A stretch of DNA of 64,000 bases from Phylloscopus collybita (Eukaryota; Chordata; Aves; Passeriformes; Phylloscopidae): positions 18,478,501 through 18,542,500 of the forward strand of contig JAJNNQ010000004.1 in NCBI GenBank assembly GCA_027886175.1, given 5' to 3'. The translations under genes were made by a program, and so were the position numbers. Positions 13,568 to 25,480 of the stretch are shown here, piece after piece. The notes under the pieces were generated by a model. It did no database searches. It was not told the DNA's origin and was given only the letters and a program-made list of their open reading frames with translations. Within the stretch, counting starts at the first letter, position 1. Every line of letters starts with the position of its first letter.

Positions 13568-13603
13568 AAAAAAGAAAAAGAAAAAAAAAAAATATATATA
13601 TAA
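13568..13603. repeat. A-rich / (TA)n tract
   Basis: A runs interrupted by single G residues, ending in a short TATATATATA stretch. Simple sequence, with no flanking retroposon body recognised. Confidence 0.8.
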
Positions 13604-15633
13604 AGGTACCTCAGAAAGAATGAGAACATCCAGAAGTCACAATGATGTTGCAACTCTAAAGCAAGAAAGGGCTCATATGTTCCATACACTTTTGAATAAA
13701 ATTCAGTAGGGATGATAACACATTCAGCTTGTTTCTGAGCATAGGGGAAGAACTGTAATATATTTCTAATAATCATTGAAACTTTCTCATGTAAAGCAAT
13801 ATGTTGGACAAATAGAAGTCTATTTTACACATCAGAAATACAAACTTTCAATATAATCTACACTTGCAATGTAGTTGATGTCGTGATTGTAGCAGGTAGG
13901 TCAGGTGGGCAGCAGAGAGGAATAAACTGAAGCTTTATTCCTTTGAATATTTAGCTATTGCTTTGGTTAGCTGGAACATCATAGGTGATAAGCTGTAAAA
14001 TAAGGTTTCTATATTAATATTTAGGGCTCTTTATACAGCAGAATCTGTGAATTCCCAGAAAAACTTAAGTATTGCTTTTTCAGTGTGGGGTATTTTTTGT
14101 GAGCATTGATTGATGACTTTTTCATAGGCAAAGGTCATGGCAGGATCCTCATTTCATACTGACAATAGAGGAGAAATCGTAAATAAATGAGTGCACTAAA
14201 GTTCCTTCAGATACTTCAAGAGGTGGTAAAAGTGTTTTGAGTGGTCTTTGCTGCATCCTGTAGCTTTTTAATTCTTCCAGTCTTTGTTTCTGTTACGTCT
14301 TTGGTTTTGGTGTATGAGCTCTCTGATACAATTGTTTCTGTATTTCATATTTTTTCAGATCATTTCAAGTCCCCCAATAGTGTAAACCAAAGAGAAAATA
14401 TTTTAAATTTCCCCTCAAATTTCTTCAGATAGGAATATATTGCATATTTAGATACATGACATGTATCACCATCCATACATTTGTGTAATTGACCGTGTGT
14501 GGAGTGCTACCATCTTCTGCAGTGATGGGATTTCAGGGTGGATGTAGACTCTGGCTCTTGAAATATCCATCAGCTCTTCAGATCTTCCAAAAACACAAAT
14601 TGCAATCTTCCCATACTACCAGCACAATGAGGCAGTGCTGTCATTTTAAGCTGTGTTGTCAGAGAGCACCTTTGTTTCCTGAAGCAAAAATAATAATTCT
14701 GGGATTTTTTTTTTTTGATTGTTTATGGGAGAAGGCAGATTATGTGGCTCTAGTTTGCACACTATTGTGAAAATGTAGATCCACAAAGTAATTTCCAGCC
14801 GTTTGCATGTTCACCTTCATCTGCATCCAAATGTCTTGACCAGAACATGTGAAATTGCAGCCTTTCTGTTCCAGTGGGTTGGGAGGGAGTGGTGATATCT
14901 TTGCTGTTTGAGATGGATGCTTCACTTGTTCACAGGAGGAGAAAAAATTTCCAATCATTCTGCACCACTGGAGTCTGGCATGAGCTGCTGAGAAAAAGGA
15001 GGATAAATGCCATCAGAAAAAAGGCAGATGTGAGGGTGCTTTCCATTGTAGGAAATCACTAAAGCAGGTGGCTAAAATGCTCAAAATGACAACCTAAAAG
15101 TGGTACAATTTAGAATTTATCTTGTTTTAAATATCTGTTATGATTCATTTTACACTACTGACAAATACTGATTTTTTTCATTTGGAATTCATTTAGTCAT
15201 GGTAGTCTCAAGGTATGTAATTGTTCATTTTCTTATCATTGTGGGGTTTTATTTTCATTATTTTGGAGATTATATATTGTGATTATATATGTCAAGAATT
15301 GTCATGAAATTATTTTGAAAAAATTGCTGCCATAAATAGGAAAACAATAAATTCAATTCCAGGCCAGCACAAATTTTCCCACCTTCCATGCTTCTTGTGG
15401 AGAAGGCTCAGAAGATGTTGGGTGAATGGTTTGGGTGAAAAACCCTCAAACAAACGAAATCTGACTTTGCTGCTTCTTTCTGGTTTTCATTGTCCTACTG
15501 AATGCAGTGATTGTTATTTCTTCTGTGTCAAAGTCTTCCACCACATGCTGTTGCTAAGAAACAGGGCTGTTGTGAGTGATCCAAATAAAAGAACAAGTCC
15601 CCATTAAATTCACTATCAAAAATGGGGGCCTGT

Positions 15634-15694
15634 CTGCATGGAACCAGGATTTTTTTTCTGCATGGAACCAGGATTTTTTTTTTTTTTTTTTTTT
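15634..15694. repeat. 24-bp tandem duplication ending in poly(T)
   Basis: The word CTGCATGGAACCAGGAT plus a T run occurs twice back to back (15634-15657 and 15658-15681). In the second copy the T run is extended to 21 residues (15674-15694). The identity of the two copies shows the duplication is recent. Confidence 0.9.
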
Positions 15695-15975
15695 AAAGAA
15701 ATGCCCCAGTCAGAAATTTAATTTACATTTTATATGTTCTGGATACAGCAGTAGATGAAGTCTGTAATCAGTGTTTGGAAGATCCCAACTGACTCCATTT
15801 GAATGAACCTTCCAGGTGAAAAACCCCTGGCTCTCTTAAAAGATCTTAAGTCTCTCTGCTGGGAAAACAAAGCTTTGTGTGGAACTTACAGAGCACTGGA
15901 ACTCTGTGAATGACTGAGGCTGCTTGGCTGAAGCAAAATAAAAGCAAAAAGTCCAAAATGACCTGAATTTTATTT

Positions 15976-15983
<8 letters not shown>

Positions 15984-16007
<24 letters not shown>

Positions 16008-16020
16008 GAAAGAAAGAAAG
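15984..16020. repeat. poly(A) followed by (GAAA)n
   Basis: 24 consecutive A residues (15984-16007) followed by about three GAAA units. The poly(A)-to-GAAA grading resembles a decayed retroposon tail, but no retroposon body is recognisable to the left. Confidence 0.88.
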
Positions 16021-16679
16021 TGATACTTGAAAAAAAAAACTCCAAAAATATTTTGGTTCAAGTTGAATGATTTGATTTTTTTCCCCCAGATTAAAAAAAT
16101 AATTTTGTGTCACAACAAAATAACACAAAAAGAAAGCAGCGCACAATGAAAAGATAGGAAATGTGTTTTTCCAGGTAAATCTCCTTGACAGATTTGTCAT
16201 TAATTAGCTAAGAAAAAATGGTTTAGTGTGAAATTAATTTCTAATTAGATAAGTACTACCCTGAAGCATCATCTGAAGAAGAGAGAGGGCCTAGTCCTTA
16301 GAAATCTTCCAAACACTCACTCCTAAATCCTCAGATTGTGGCTTTGCATCTGGATGGCAGCAATGCTTTTTGGAGCCAAAAATGATGTCAATGATTTTTA
16401 CAGAGAGCTGCTGACAGAATTCCATAGTATTTCCTAAGCTATAGATGATAAATTACACTATTGATATATTAATGGAATTTTGAATCATTTCTATAAAGTA
16501 TCTTTGAAAGCTTTTTTTGCTTTAATTTCTGTTTGACTTTGAGTGAGCCTGAGCTGTGTGTAGTGAAAAGGAGTAGAGTATGTACAGATGAAACTAATTA
16601 AATACTGACTGTCACTCTTCATCCTGAAGCCCTGATTTTAGCTTGCTGTCTCAACTTTGATTATTAAAATACATATGGT

Positions 16680-17120
16680 AGTTCTCACCCCACGTTACCT
16701 GTGAGTGTTGCTAATTAGGTGTCAGGATGTCAGTGATTAATGCAAAATCATGAATAAATTACCAATAAAAGCCATGCATGTGTACAGAGCCATTTAACTA
16801 TTTAGAATGCTCTGCAGCACAAAGTACACCAGCGAGAACCACTTTTCTGACCTTTGGGCTGGAGTCATTTGCTTGGAATGTCACTAATTAACTAGATGAT
16901 AATAGTCAAGCCAGAGTCACAACTGGAACTCTCATTTGTCACAACAAAACGTAATCTCCACCTGTCATTATCCAACAGATTTGATCTACTTTTCAGTCCT
17001 GTGACTATTTGCCATTCATCATTTATGTAATGGGGGAAAATATGATTAAGGCTGTGGTCCCAAATACTGATTAAGACCTAATCATGATGAACAGAAACAC
17101 GTAAATAATAGAGATTGGTC
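16680..17120. promoter_or_regulatory. candidate developmental enhancer (homeodomain-site cluster)
   Basis: About 440 bp of repeat-free sequence dense in homeodomain-type cores: CTAATTAG (16711-16718), TAATTA (16885-16890), GTCATTA (near 16964-16970), CTAATCATGATGA (near 17078) and several GATTAA/TGATTAA words. A CACCTG E-box abuts the GTCATTA site. The density and the evenly complex sequence look like a vertebrate conserved non-coding element. Conservation is inferred, not seen. AT-rich DNA produces TAAT words by chance, so the call is moderate at best. Confidence 0.35.
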
Positions 17121-17183
17121 TTAGGAAATTGTGCATTTTTACTTGAATGTGCATACCTGCCTCTTTTTGGTGTCTTTTCATAG

Positions 17184-17298
17184 AAAGGAGGCTACAGGCA
17201 TCAAATTAAATGTGATGAGGGATGGACCGAGCACAACTGGAATCATTCCTGAAGAAGGAGTAACTTCAGGGAAGAAACTGCCACCAGTCCTGAGGCAG
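17184..17298 (+). other. exon-like segment, unrecognised product
   Basis: A 115-nt segment preceded by a pyrimidine-rich tract ending in TTTTCATAG and followed by CAG/GTGAAC, a fair 3' splice acceptor and 5' donor. The frame is open throughout and encodes a charged, Gly/Pro-containing peptide (KEATGIKLNV... ending in PPVLRQ). I do not recognise a protein family. It lies directly beside the homeodomain-rich block at 16.7-17.1 kb. It could be an exon of an undetected coding or non-coding transcript, or a chance pairing of AG and GT. Confidence 0.15.
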
Positions 17299-20200
17299 GT
17301 GAACCTCTGGGCTTTCTGAATCTCCTGCAGAGCTCTTGATCTGCATCCAGGTGCAGTGGTAGTGACTGAAGGGTGGACAAATTGATGATTAATATCTGCA
17401 AGTCACAGAATCCAGGCAGAGATGCACATTCGTGTACTGCTTAGGTAGCACTGATGTCTTCTTGTCTGCCTAGCAGTTCTGTAACTGTAGGGAGCACAGA
17501 TCTCATGTCATAATTGTTTTGAGAGCTTTTCCCTGAACTGGTGTCTGTTGTTCCCACTTTGTCTCATCTATTCTTTATCAGAGCTGTCACGATTTTTATT
17601 CATCTTGTGAGTCGTGGTTTGGGTATTTTAAGAAAAGGGAAGGTTTTGCTCAGAGACCAACCTAAAGCATTTTGATGCTTCTGTTTCTTTGAATGAGGGA
17701 TTAAATGGAACTCAAACTAAGAGCAAAACCACCCCTATTCCCCAAACTCAGGAAATAAAACACAGTGCTTCCAAATGTGTGCTCTCTCCATATCCCAGCT
17801 GCTCTGTAAAATTGGGTTTTTTTGTGTGTGTGTTTCAATTTCTCTGTTTCTATCCAAACATCAGTTTCCCTGAGCAGATGCAGGGCTCTCAGGATCTGTG
17901 CCTTATGGCAGTTGTGCTGTGCAGGACCTGGGAACCCAGCCCAGAACTTCCAGGCTTCCAGCTCTGCAGTGGGGAAGCCCCAAGAGCCCTGGATCCAACC
18001 CATCATTTCAAGGTTTCCAGGTTTGTGGTGCCAGCAGAGTGATGGATGGATGGAGCAAGGTCTCCCCAGGCTCTTGGGCTGCTGGTTCTAGAGCAGGGAC
18101 CTTGAGGAAGCAGGGCTAGCTCAGGACTCGTGGTAATGTGAGCTGGTGAAAGCTTTGCTGTTGGGAGAGGGTGCTGAGTGTCTGTGCCCTGAACCCTGCT
18201 CTGGGTGTCCCACAGCTGCTGTGCTTCTGTGCCCCAGGGCCCCTCAGCCTCATGGCCAGGGTGCTACAGAACAAATTTATTGCCAAAGTTCAGTTTTCTT
18301 CGTCCTCTTGAGCAGAGCTGTGTGCAATGAGTGCTACAGCTCCCTCACAATCCTGATCCCAGGGGCAGGGGAGGCCCTGGGTGCTCTAACGCACCTCATT
18401 CACCAGGATACCTTCACAGTCCTGCTTTTTGTCAAATACCTTATCACTGTTGGAGAATCATGGTTATTCTTGTGAAAAAAACCAACTTCCAGCACCACAA
18501 AGTCCTTCCCAGTTACCAGAGACAGGATTTGCTGAACATCTGGTCATTTAGCAGAGCTACAGAGAGATTTGGAATAAGTAACAGGAAGAAATTGCAATAA
18601 ATTTTCATTATGGTTCTGTATGAAATTTAAAATCCAAGATGAATGGATTTAATTAGCTCTGGACACTTTGGTTTCCCTATAATTCAAATGTGTCAACTTT
18701 ACAACACACAGGCCCTTGGGCCATCATTTGAGTTGAGTCATCTTTATTTTACATGTTTAAACTGGGCATATATTCTGGGCTTTGTGATACTGTGTAAAAT
18801 CTGACAGACTGTGACTGGGGGCTGTATTTTCCTACCTGTAAATAAACAAAGAATTGTTTTACCACATCCCAGTGTGTCAGTTTTAGGATCAGCCACGAAA
18901 AAGCTCAGAGAGACATTTTTTTAGGAGGGGCAGTGGATCTGCGTTATTGTGCTTTCAGTTAAGGTAATGGGAGTTCAATAGAATCCTGTCTGGGTATATC
19001 CTACCAATGCTGCAATAAGGATCAATTTGATTTGCTTTAATTACTTTAGTGCTCATCTGGTGAATATTTTATTTTTGTTGGGAATGATGTATTACAGATT
19101 TAGTGCATAGGTGCTAACCCAGATATCTTTTCTCTGCCAGACTTTTAAGTAGAGCTACAGTACAGAAGGTGCATCCAGCAGCATGGAGTGTGGAAAGAGA
19201 TTCCTGAAATTACTGGGAATTTTTGCTCAGGGCACACTTACTTTGGGTAATTCACGTTTTCTTCCTCTAGGTTTATGTTACAAGCTCCTTTCCTCAAGAG
19301 GACAAAGGTTGTGCCAGATTTCAGGATTGATGTGAACCTGAAAATGCATGAAATAAATGAAGATATCAGCCAGGGGCCAATTACATCACACACTATCAAA
19401 TTATACAAAGAAGACCCAAGCTTCCCATTCAGAAATGATACTGGAATGGCACTTGTGAGAATATTTGATTTGCTTTATAAAAGGCTGTTCAGAAAAAGAC
19501 AAGATAAATTGCTAGTTTTATATAGCTGTATAGACAAATTAAAGCAATAGATTCCAGGGTGCTGGAGAATTGTCCTTGCTCTTTGGCTTCTGTCCATGTA
19601 TATTCTTTGAGATCTTGTTTGTACTGGGGATTTGCTTCCTTCTCAGTCAAGGGCAGGCTGCTGCCAGAGCAGTGAATGGCCATGGTCTGTTCTCTCCCCT
19701 GCTCTCAGGGAGCAGAAGTTTGTGCCAGTCCAAGTCAGGAACCTTCACCTGCACTGAGACGGGGTAGATGTGGGGTTCTCACGTGGGAGAATAGCACTGC
19801 TCACAGCTGCTGTGCCCTGGAGGTGAGTCCCCCTCCTCATCCTGCTCAGCTTTGCTGGTGGAGCAGCACCTCTGGCTGAAGGAGGTGAATTCCAGCAAGA
19901 TGCAGTGAGGGCAGGCAGAGCTGGGCTGGTTTTAGCCTCAGCTGCAAGTGGGACACCTGAGCTAACCCCCGAAAGTGCCTGGTACCAGCATTCCTCTGGC
20001 TGCTGCTGCCAGCTCTGGAGCCTGGCGATGTTCTTGCCAAGAAAGGCTCTGCAGAGGCAGCAAAGAAACCTCTTGCTACTGCCTGCATCAGTGTTTTAGA
20101 GAATGAACAACTGTGAGCAAGTAATGTTGTGGTTTTCTTATGATCTCATCTGGTCTGTTTGCAGAGCAGGATGCCAGGCTTCTGAAAAAGACACTTTCAT

Positions 20201-20439
20201 CATCTCTATTAAGGACCAACATATTCAAAGTCATAAGCTTTTGCAGAAACTTCCTATAGAGGAATTAATTTTGTCCTGTTCATTCTTTTTGGGCTGAATC
20301 TGATTCTTTCCTCCTTGCCAAAAAGCAGGAATATCAGCTTGAAATACTGGAACCAAAGAAGAGCTAACTTTGAGGAGGTACATAATAGTTTAATTGTCCT
20401 GATTCAGATATATAATACAAGCTTCCCTGGTGGGGTGTT
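17299..20439. other. unique non-coding DNA with GC-richer patches
   Basis: Two patches, 17870-18420 and 19640-20080, are richer in G and C than their surroundings and have open frames in several overlapping registers on both strands. This pattern is expected from composition and not from a single gene. A short GATG run lies near 18042-18054. The exon-like segment 19271-19454 is listed separately. Confidence 0.5.
19271..19454 (+). other. exon-like segment within a 91-codon open frame, unrecognised product
   Basis: The tract TTTTCTTCCTCTAG ending at 19270 is a strong-looking splice acceptor, and CTT/GTGAGA at 19454-19460 is a possible donor. The frame between is open and continues to a stop at 19550. 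The encoded peptide is mixed and protein-like in composition (for example VVPDFRIDVNLKMHEINED), unlike the low-complexity frames elsewhere. I do not recognise it. There is no second exon to support it, and a 91-codon frame is not rare in 64 kb read six ways. Confidence 0.15.
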
Positions 20440-21320
20440 TTTCCTTGTTAACTCATTTATAAGATAACTGAGGCTACAGGTGTTCAGCTTTAATAAGGCA
20501 TTAGTGAACAATTATATAAGACACTAAAAATAAAATTGGAGTCTTTGCATGGAGGAAATCAACACTGAGCGAAAAAATAATTAACAGCCAAGCTGCACAA
20601 TCAAATAAGGGTGAAGATTTTTAGAAACTAAAATTGTTGGATGATGTCTTTAATGCATATAGAAAGGACGTTGAAAGAAAAGCGGAAGATGGTATATTTT
20701 TATGTGCAAGATGAAAAGACACCAATAATATATAAAAGAATAACTGGTGCTAACACTCCTGATAAAATCATTTTCAGTTTGAATTAAATTGTGCTTTAAA
20801 ATATTGTTTTAAAATAGTGAAGAGCCAGCTTTCCACTAACATGCAATGCTGTATTTCCTTGATTTATGAAATCTCATTTCAATTGCAAACCAGTGGCTCC
20901 TCTGTGTTTGTGCCTGTGCACTGTGTAATGCTGCAGACAGCTCCAATAGCATAGAAAGAGGAAATTAGATGTATTAAACCCGAAGAATCAGTGACATTCA
21001 AATAACAGCTTTGCTCTTGTATTTCTCATTTGTTAGGAGTTCCTAATAAAAAATCTAATGTGTCTTAGCCTTGGAAACAATGATCTGTTCTATTACTTTT
21101 GACAGAACAAATTTAGGACAGAGGTTCTGACACTTCCTTAATTATAAGAAGATATCTGAAGTGCTTGGCTCCCATTTGTCTTCATCTGAATTTACCTTTT
21201 TTACTCTTCATGATGAGAAATAGCAATTTGGGCTAATGCTCATCTCTCCTATGAAATTCCTTGTAGGATTTGTTTTGTAATGATACGAAGCTGAGGCAGA
21301 GGGCGGTGGGGACTCCAGCA
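20440..21320. promoter_or_regulatory. candidate conserved non-coding region (weak)
   Basis: A repeat-free block of nearly 900 bp with TAATTAAC (near 20578), several TTAAT/ATTAG words, GATAA words and CpGs in GGACGTTG, AAGCGGAAG and ATACGAAG contexts. Complexity is even and no transposon is visible. The call is compositional only. Confidence 0.22.
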
Positions 21321-21727
21321 GTTTGGTGTTTCTTAGTCATTCTGGGCAAAATAAAGAAAAAAATATTTCTCTTGTTAGATCTGTGAGTATTGCTGATGTT
21401 TGAATGTTTGTCTATTCTTAAAATAGATGCAAAATAAGATCCAAACCTTGCTGTTGTTAACTGGAGTAAGTTGTGATGAGTGTTGATTTCTCACTTCTGG
21501 TTTTTTGCATTGCCATCTGTTTTGATGCAGGTATTTTATTTTATCCCTCTATCTATATTATGTATATGTAAGCAGATGTATAAGTATAATCTACATGTGT
21601 TTAGAGAGAAACAGAAGTTTCTTCTGATTTTTCCAAAACTGCATCTACTCCTTGTTAACACTAGAGACTGTATGGTAGTAAAACATTTTTTCTTTAAAAT
21701 AAAAGTTCTTCAGGCTGGAATTGGGCC

Positions 21728-21778
<51 letters not shown>

Positions 21779-23162
21779 TTTCCTACAAGACTGTCAAACT
21801 TATAAGTATTTGGTGGCTGTATTTGTCTCTTTTTGATTGAGTAGGAATAACTGTTTTCCTTGAAGACAGTTATTTCGTAAACTGGTTGTGGTTCTGTTCT
21901 TGCTGGTTAATGTCTTAACTTAGCATGCTAAACTTACAGAACGAGCACAAAAAATACCATTTTAGGGTATTCTTTGGAATTCTCATATTTCATGCTATTT
22001 CTAGATAAGCAGTTTAATTACAGATACAGATTATATTTTTACTTATTTCTCTGTACTAGAAGTTAATTAAGTGCCTGTAAATATTCTGGGGTTATTGATA
22101 GCTTGGTGTCACAACCTGTAAGCCAAACTGAGACAAATCAAGCTACGTGAAATAAATGTGAGAAGCTGAGGATACACAAGTATTTTTAAAAGAAAACTTT
22201 AGTTTTGGAGGGGCATCTAGAACAAATAATTATGTTGTGATCCCCTCCACTTCTGTAAAGCCTGGAATTCTGTGGAATTGAATTTTCTGTTCTGTGGTTT
22301 TTATTTGTTTCTTCGTTAGTGGAAAACCTCAACTGTTTCTGCTGCATGGGAGAAAGGTCTGAAACCCATTCTCCCATTGAGAACCTGAAGTTATAATTGT
22401 GTTTGGCCAGTTTATACCTGAATATTTTTTTTTTCCATGGGATGTTAATGCTTTAAAATATATTCCTTTCTGGGTATGCTTTCATTTTCATTAGGTTTCT
22501 GTCTATTAAATTATTTATATTATAAAGTTTGTATTAAGTATTTGTACTTTGTGGTGGCTGTAGTAACAATCCTGAACATTTTCAAATTTCCTGTGTGTTT
22601 CTGCTTACTGCAATTAGACCTTGCTGTAGCTAATGAAACATATGTGATTTGTTTGTTTATGCCCGAGGACTGAATTTGCTACTGAATAATGCAAAAACAT
22701 ATGCAAGGACAAGTGTAGTGAATGGAATTGGGAATGTGCACAGAGGAGATGTGAGCAGAGTCAATTGAAAGAGGTGTTAAAGCTCTGGCTCAACCTGCTC
22801 AGTCCAAGTTGTTAGATCATATGGATTTTTTTTTACCTTAAACAGAATTAAAAACAGCTGGGAGGGTCCAGATGTTGTTGTTCTATGTGGTGGAATACAG
22901 CTGTTTTTTCTCCCACCCTGTGCTATGCTGGCAGAGTATGGGCAGAGTCATCTCTACATCCCTCTAGAAAGAAGAGCAAATGAACCTGCGTGTTCCACTT
23001 TCAACCATGGTAATGTTTGAAACCAAGCCTGGGACATAAATATTTTGCTAAAATTTATTCTGTGATATTTAAAGGCGGCTTCTTGTTTAGGAACAGACTA
23101 ATATAATTCTACCTGAGGTCAATAATCTGATTTTTTTTCATGACACAATGAATCTTTACTGG
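21321..23162. other. unique non-coding DNA, no gene seen
   Basis: AT-rich sequence with no recognisable gene. The exceptional item is the 46-nt poly(T) at 21730-21775. A 118-codon open frame at 21480-21836 runs through that homopolymer and has no meaning. Confidence 0.55.
21730..21775. repeat. 46-nt poly(T) homopolymer
   Basis: The longest uninterrupted homopolymer in the window. It could be the poly(A) of a minus-strand insertion, but the sequence to its right shows no recognisable retroposon body. The exact length is likely to vary and to be affected by sequencing. Confidence 0.95.
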
Positions 23163-23398
23163 TCATAAAATCATAGAATGGTTTGAGTTGGAAGGGACCC
23201 TAAAAATCACCTTGTCTCACCCCCCTGCCACAGGCAGGGCCAATTTCCACTACTCCAAACCCCAAATCTAACCTGGTATTCAACATTTCCAGGGGTACAG
23301 CATCTGCAGCTTCTCTGGGCAGCCTGTCCTGGTGTCTCCCCACCCTCCACAGTCTTAACCTGGTCCACCCAGCAAAGTATTAATTTAATCTTCTTTTT
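23163..23398 (-). mobile_element. CR1 LINE fragment (3' end, 5'-truncated)
   Basis: Read on the minus strand this is the 3' end of a chicken-repeat-1 LINE. The + strand begins with the degenerate octamer pair TCATAAAA/TCATAGAA, followed by GTTGGAAGGGACC, the usual CR1 3' terminal block. Further right are the familiar words CTCTGGGCAGCCTGT and CCCCACCCTCCAC. Only about 235 bp remain, so it is a dead 5'-truncated copy like most CR1 insertions. The base differences from typical bird CR1 ends indicate an old copy. It carries no reverse transcriptase sequence. Confidence 0.88.
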
Positions 23399-23779
23399 AA
23401 AAGAATGTATTTTTTTCAAGCAGTACAGATGAAATGAAGGGAAATCCAGTTTGGTTAATTATAAGGTATCAACATACTGCAGACTTATGTTAGTGGATTA
23501 GATTTTCTCCCAGAAATAACTTCAGTGGAATTACATCATCAGTAAACGTGGTGCAGTTCATCTTGTAATTATATTTTGAAGTGCAGAAGTAGGGAAGAAT
23601 GGAGTCATATCCAGCTCACATGAAAAATTTTGCCTTTCATGTTTCTTTGAGGAACTGCTGTGATTTTTATAGCAGCAGAGAGGGCCCAGAAGTTGCATTT
23701 TCTTTATCCACAACATCTGCTTTTGCCTGGCATCTGCAGTGATGTGCAGTGTCAATACCATTGTGCTTATAAACTGTGA

Positions 23780-24060
23780 CAGGCTCAGGGTATAATCCCT
23801 GCCCCAGCAACCAGACCGCAGCTCTGCTGTCCACCTTGTGCAATTAGTGCCATGCAGCTCTAAAAATTCGCCTTGAGTGTTGTCCTTGTGATATTTGGCC
23901 TATTATCCCTGTTGTTCCCTGTGTTTTAAATGGGCATAGAGAGCTATGAGCTGTGTTTGTGCCACACATGCACTAAGTACCCACACCAGCGCAACAAAGC
24001 TCCAAGGGTTGGTGCTTAAAACTTTGAGTTTAATTTCACATCGGCCAAGCGTCCTCTGTG
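23780..24060. promoter_or_regulatory. candidate conserved non-coding element (weak)
   Basis: About 280 bp of complex sequence between the CR1 fragment and the LTR cluster. CpGs occur in GACCGCAG, ATTCGCC, CAGCGCAAC, ATCGGCC and AAGCGTCC contexts. It also has TGCAATTAG and TTTAATTTC words. No repeat is seen. Compositional evidence only. Confidence 0.22.
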
Positions 24061-24225
24061 GGGATGGTTTTGTTCTGCCAACAGGCAGAAGGAATTAACC
24101 CCCAGTCTCTATGTCTGGTTATGGGGGCACTTGTTAAACCCAAGTATCTGAGACATCCCCATAAACCACAAAATGTTTGTTCTTTTGTAACTGGGGCCAG
24201 TTTGTGCTTTATTGTTTTGGGGGGC

Positions 24226-24596
24226 TGTCACAATTCCACATGAATGAATGACACTCACACATTGAGATGTCCAAGGCTATAAAGGGGCAGCTTATTTACA
24301 GACCTTCACATTTATAGAATTCCAACAGTGACCATGGATTGGAGGGAGAAAATTCATCAGTTCTCTCTTCCTCCAGAAAGGAATGCAAAACAATCCTTAT
24401 TACATGAAAAGTGGGTGAGAAACTCCACCACAAAAAGTAAAACATCAGAAGGCTGAAAAGAACAGGGTGACAGGGGGCAAAGACAAGCCTCTGCTCACTT
24501 GCCTTGTCTCCCTTTCTGGCTGATTTTCCTCTGTGCATTGCCTGAGACTCTTCTACCCCAGGTGAATGTCAGACATCGAGGTGTCACTGTGGGACA
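24226..24596 (-). mobile_element. probable solo LTR of an endogenous retrovirus
   Basis: On the minus strand the segment begins TGTCCCACAG and ends AATTGTGACA, giving the TG...CA ends expected of a retroviral LTR over about 370 bp. A TTTATAG TATA-like word and an AATAAG polyadenylation-like word lie close together near its 3' end (around 24270-24295). No target-site duplication is evident, no internal gene is present, and the family is unassigned. The boundaries are therefore approximate. It lies immediately beside a second LTR-like element at 24.67-25.21 kb in the same orientation. Confidence 0.45.
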
Positions 24597-24667
24597 TGAA
24601 AGAAAGATGAGAGACTCCAAATATTTCAGAGGGCAAAGAGCATAGAAAAAGGGCTTTATTGTCTAAT

Positions 24668-25208
24668 CCTTACTACCTTGATGCTGTTCAAGATTACAAC
24701 AGCACGGACTCCGAGGTCAGAAGGCTGAAATGACTCCAATCTTTATTACCTGGGAATTTCTTCCCTTTATGCCATTTTACAAAGAACCACCCAAAGGGGT
24801 GGAAGAAAGACGAACTTCTTCAAGTATATTGGTCAAGTCAGAGGGACATCAAGAAGAAGTTCCTCCTAAGGAAAGGAATGTAAAGGAAGGTTACAGTCAG
24901 GAAAACATGTCTCTTGTTGACAGAACAGTGCCTGGGAAAAAGTTTCAGAGAACCCAAACATCACCGCATGAACCATGACTACACTACCTTTTATAAGGTG
25001 TTCCAGTACAGACTTGGCATGGTTGGTGGATAGGAACAACACCTCTCCAATCCCATTGGTTAAACTAGAGAAACAGCAAAACACTACCCGGAGAAAGATT
25101 TTTTGGAGAAAAGATAGTTGTTTACCAAGACTGTTTTGAGAAGAGGCTTTCTTGAGAATTTTTTCCTTGGGAAAATTTATCAGCTGCTAGCAGGCTAAAA
25201 TCTCTCAG
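24668..25208 (-). mobile_element. LTR-type repeat, copy 1 of 2
   Basis: This stretch aligns with 39415-39926 over almost its whole length. Shared words in the same order include GGCTGAAA.TGACTCC, GAGGGACATCAAGAAG, GGAAAGGAATGTAAA and AAACATGTCTCTTGTT. The minus strand carries AATAAA (24742-24747) close to one end, as in the R region of an LTR, so the element is read right to left. Internal retroviral sequence is absent. The two copies differ by many substitutions and indels, so the family is old. The + strand contains an 82-codon frame at a position that is also open in the other copy. Ends are approximate. Confidence 0.65.
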
Positions 25209-25299
25209 ACCCAGAAATATCAGGCCCATATCGAGGCTGCTTTTGAATTTCGGCGTTTCCATGGCTCACATCAGAATCCTCACTGACTGTGATGTGGAA

Positions 25300-25480
25300 G
25301 GCAGTGACTTTCCACCCTGAGTCAAGACAGCTCTCATAAGCTTTGAGCTTTAATTATTTGAGTCATATTGAAGTCATTAAGAAGACGTAGCCTGAAGTTT
25401 TCTACGCATATGTGGGCAAATGTTTGCAGAACCCGGCTTTAATTTCACAAATCAGCTTTTTGGCGAGACTTAAGAGGAGG
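25300..25480. promoter_or_regulatory. candidate conserved non-coding element (weak)
   Basis: Repeat-free block just beyond the LTR cluster with CTTTAATTATTTGAG, several CpGs (AGACGTAG, CTACGCAT, CCCGGC, GGCGAG) and a CATATG E-box-like word. Compositional evidence only. Confidence 0.22.

Larger units (their letters stand above)
13604..16679. other. unique non-coding DNA, no gene seen
   Basis: AT-rich sequence holding only simple repeats: T runs near 14705-14717, the duplicated 24-bp word with poly(T) at 15634-15694, and a poly(A)/(GAAA) tract at 15984-16020. No exon-like segment stood out. Confidence 0.55.

Noticed and set aside
17701..18475. GC-richer patch with several frames of about 100 codons
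   Set aside because: Frames overlap in many registers on both strands, as expected from composition. No domain, no consistent splice sites.
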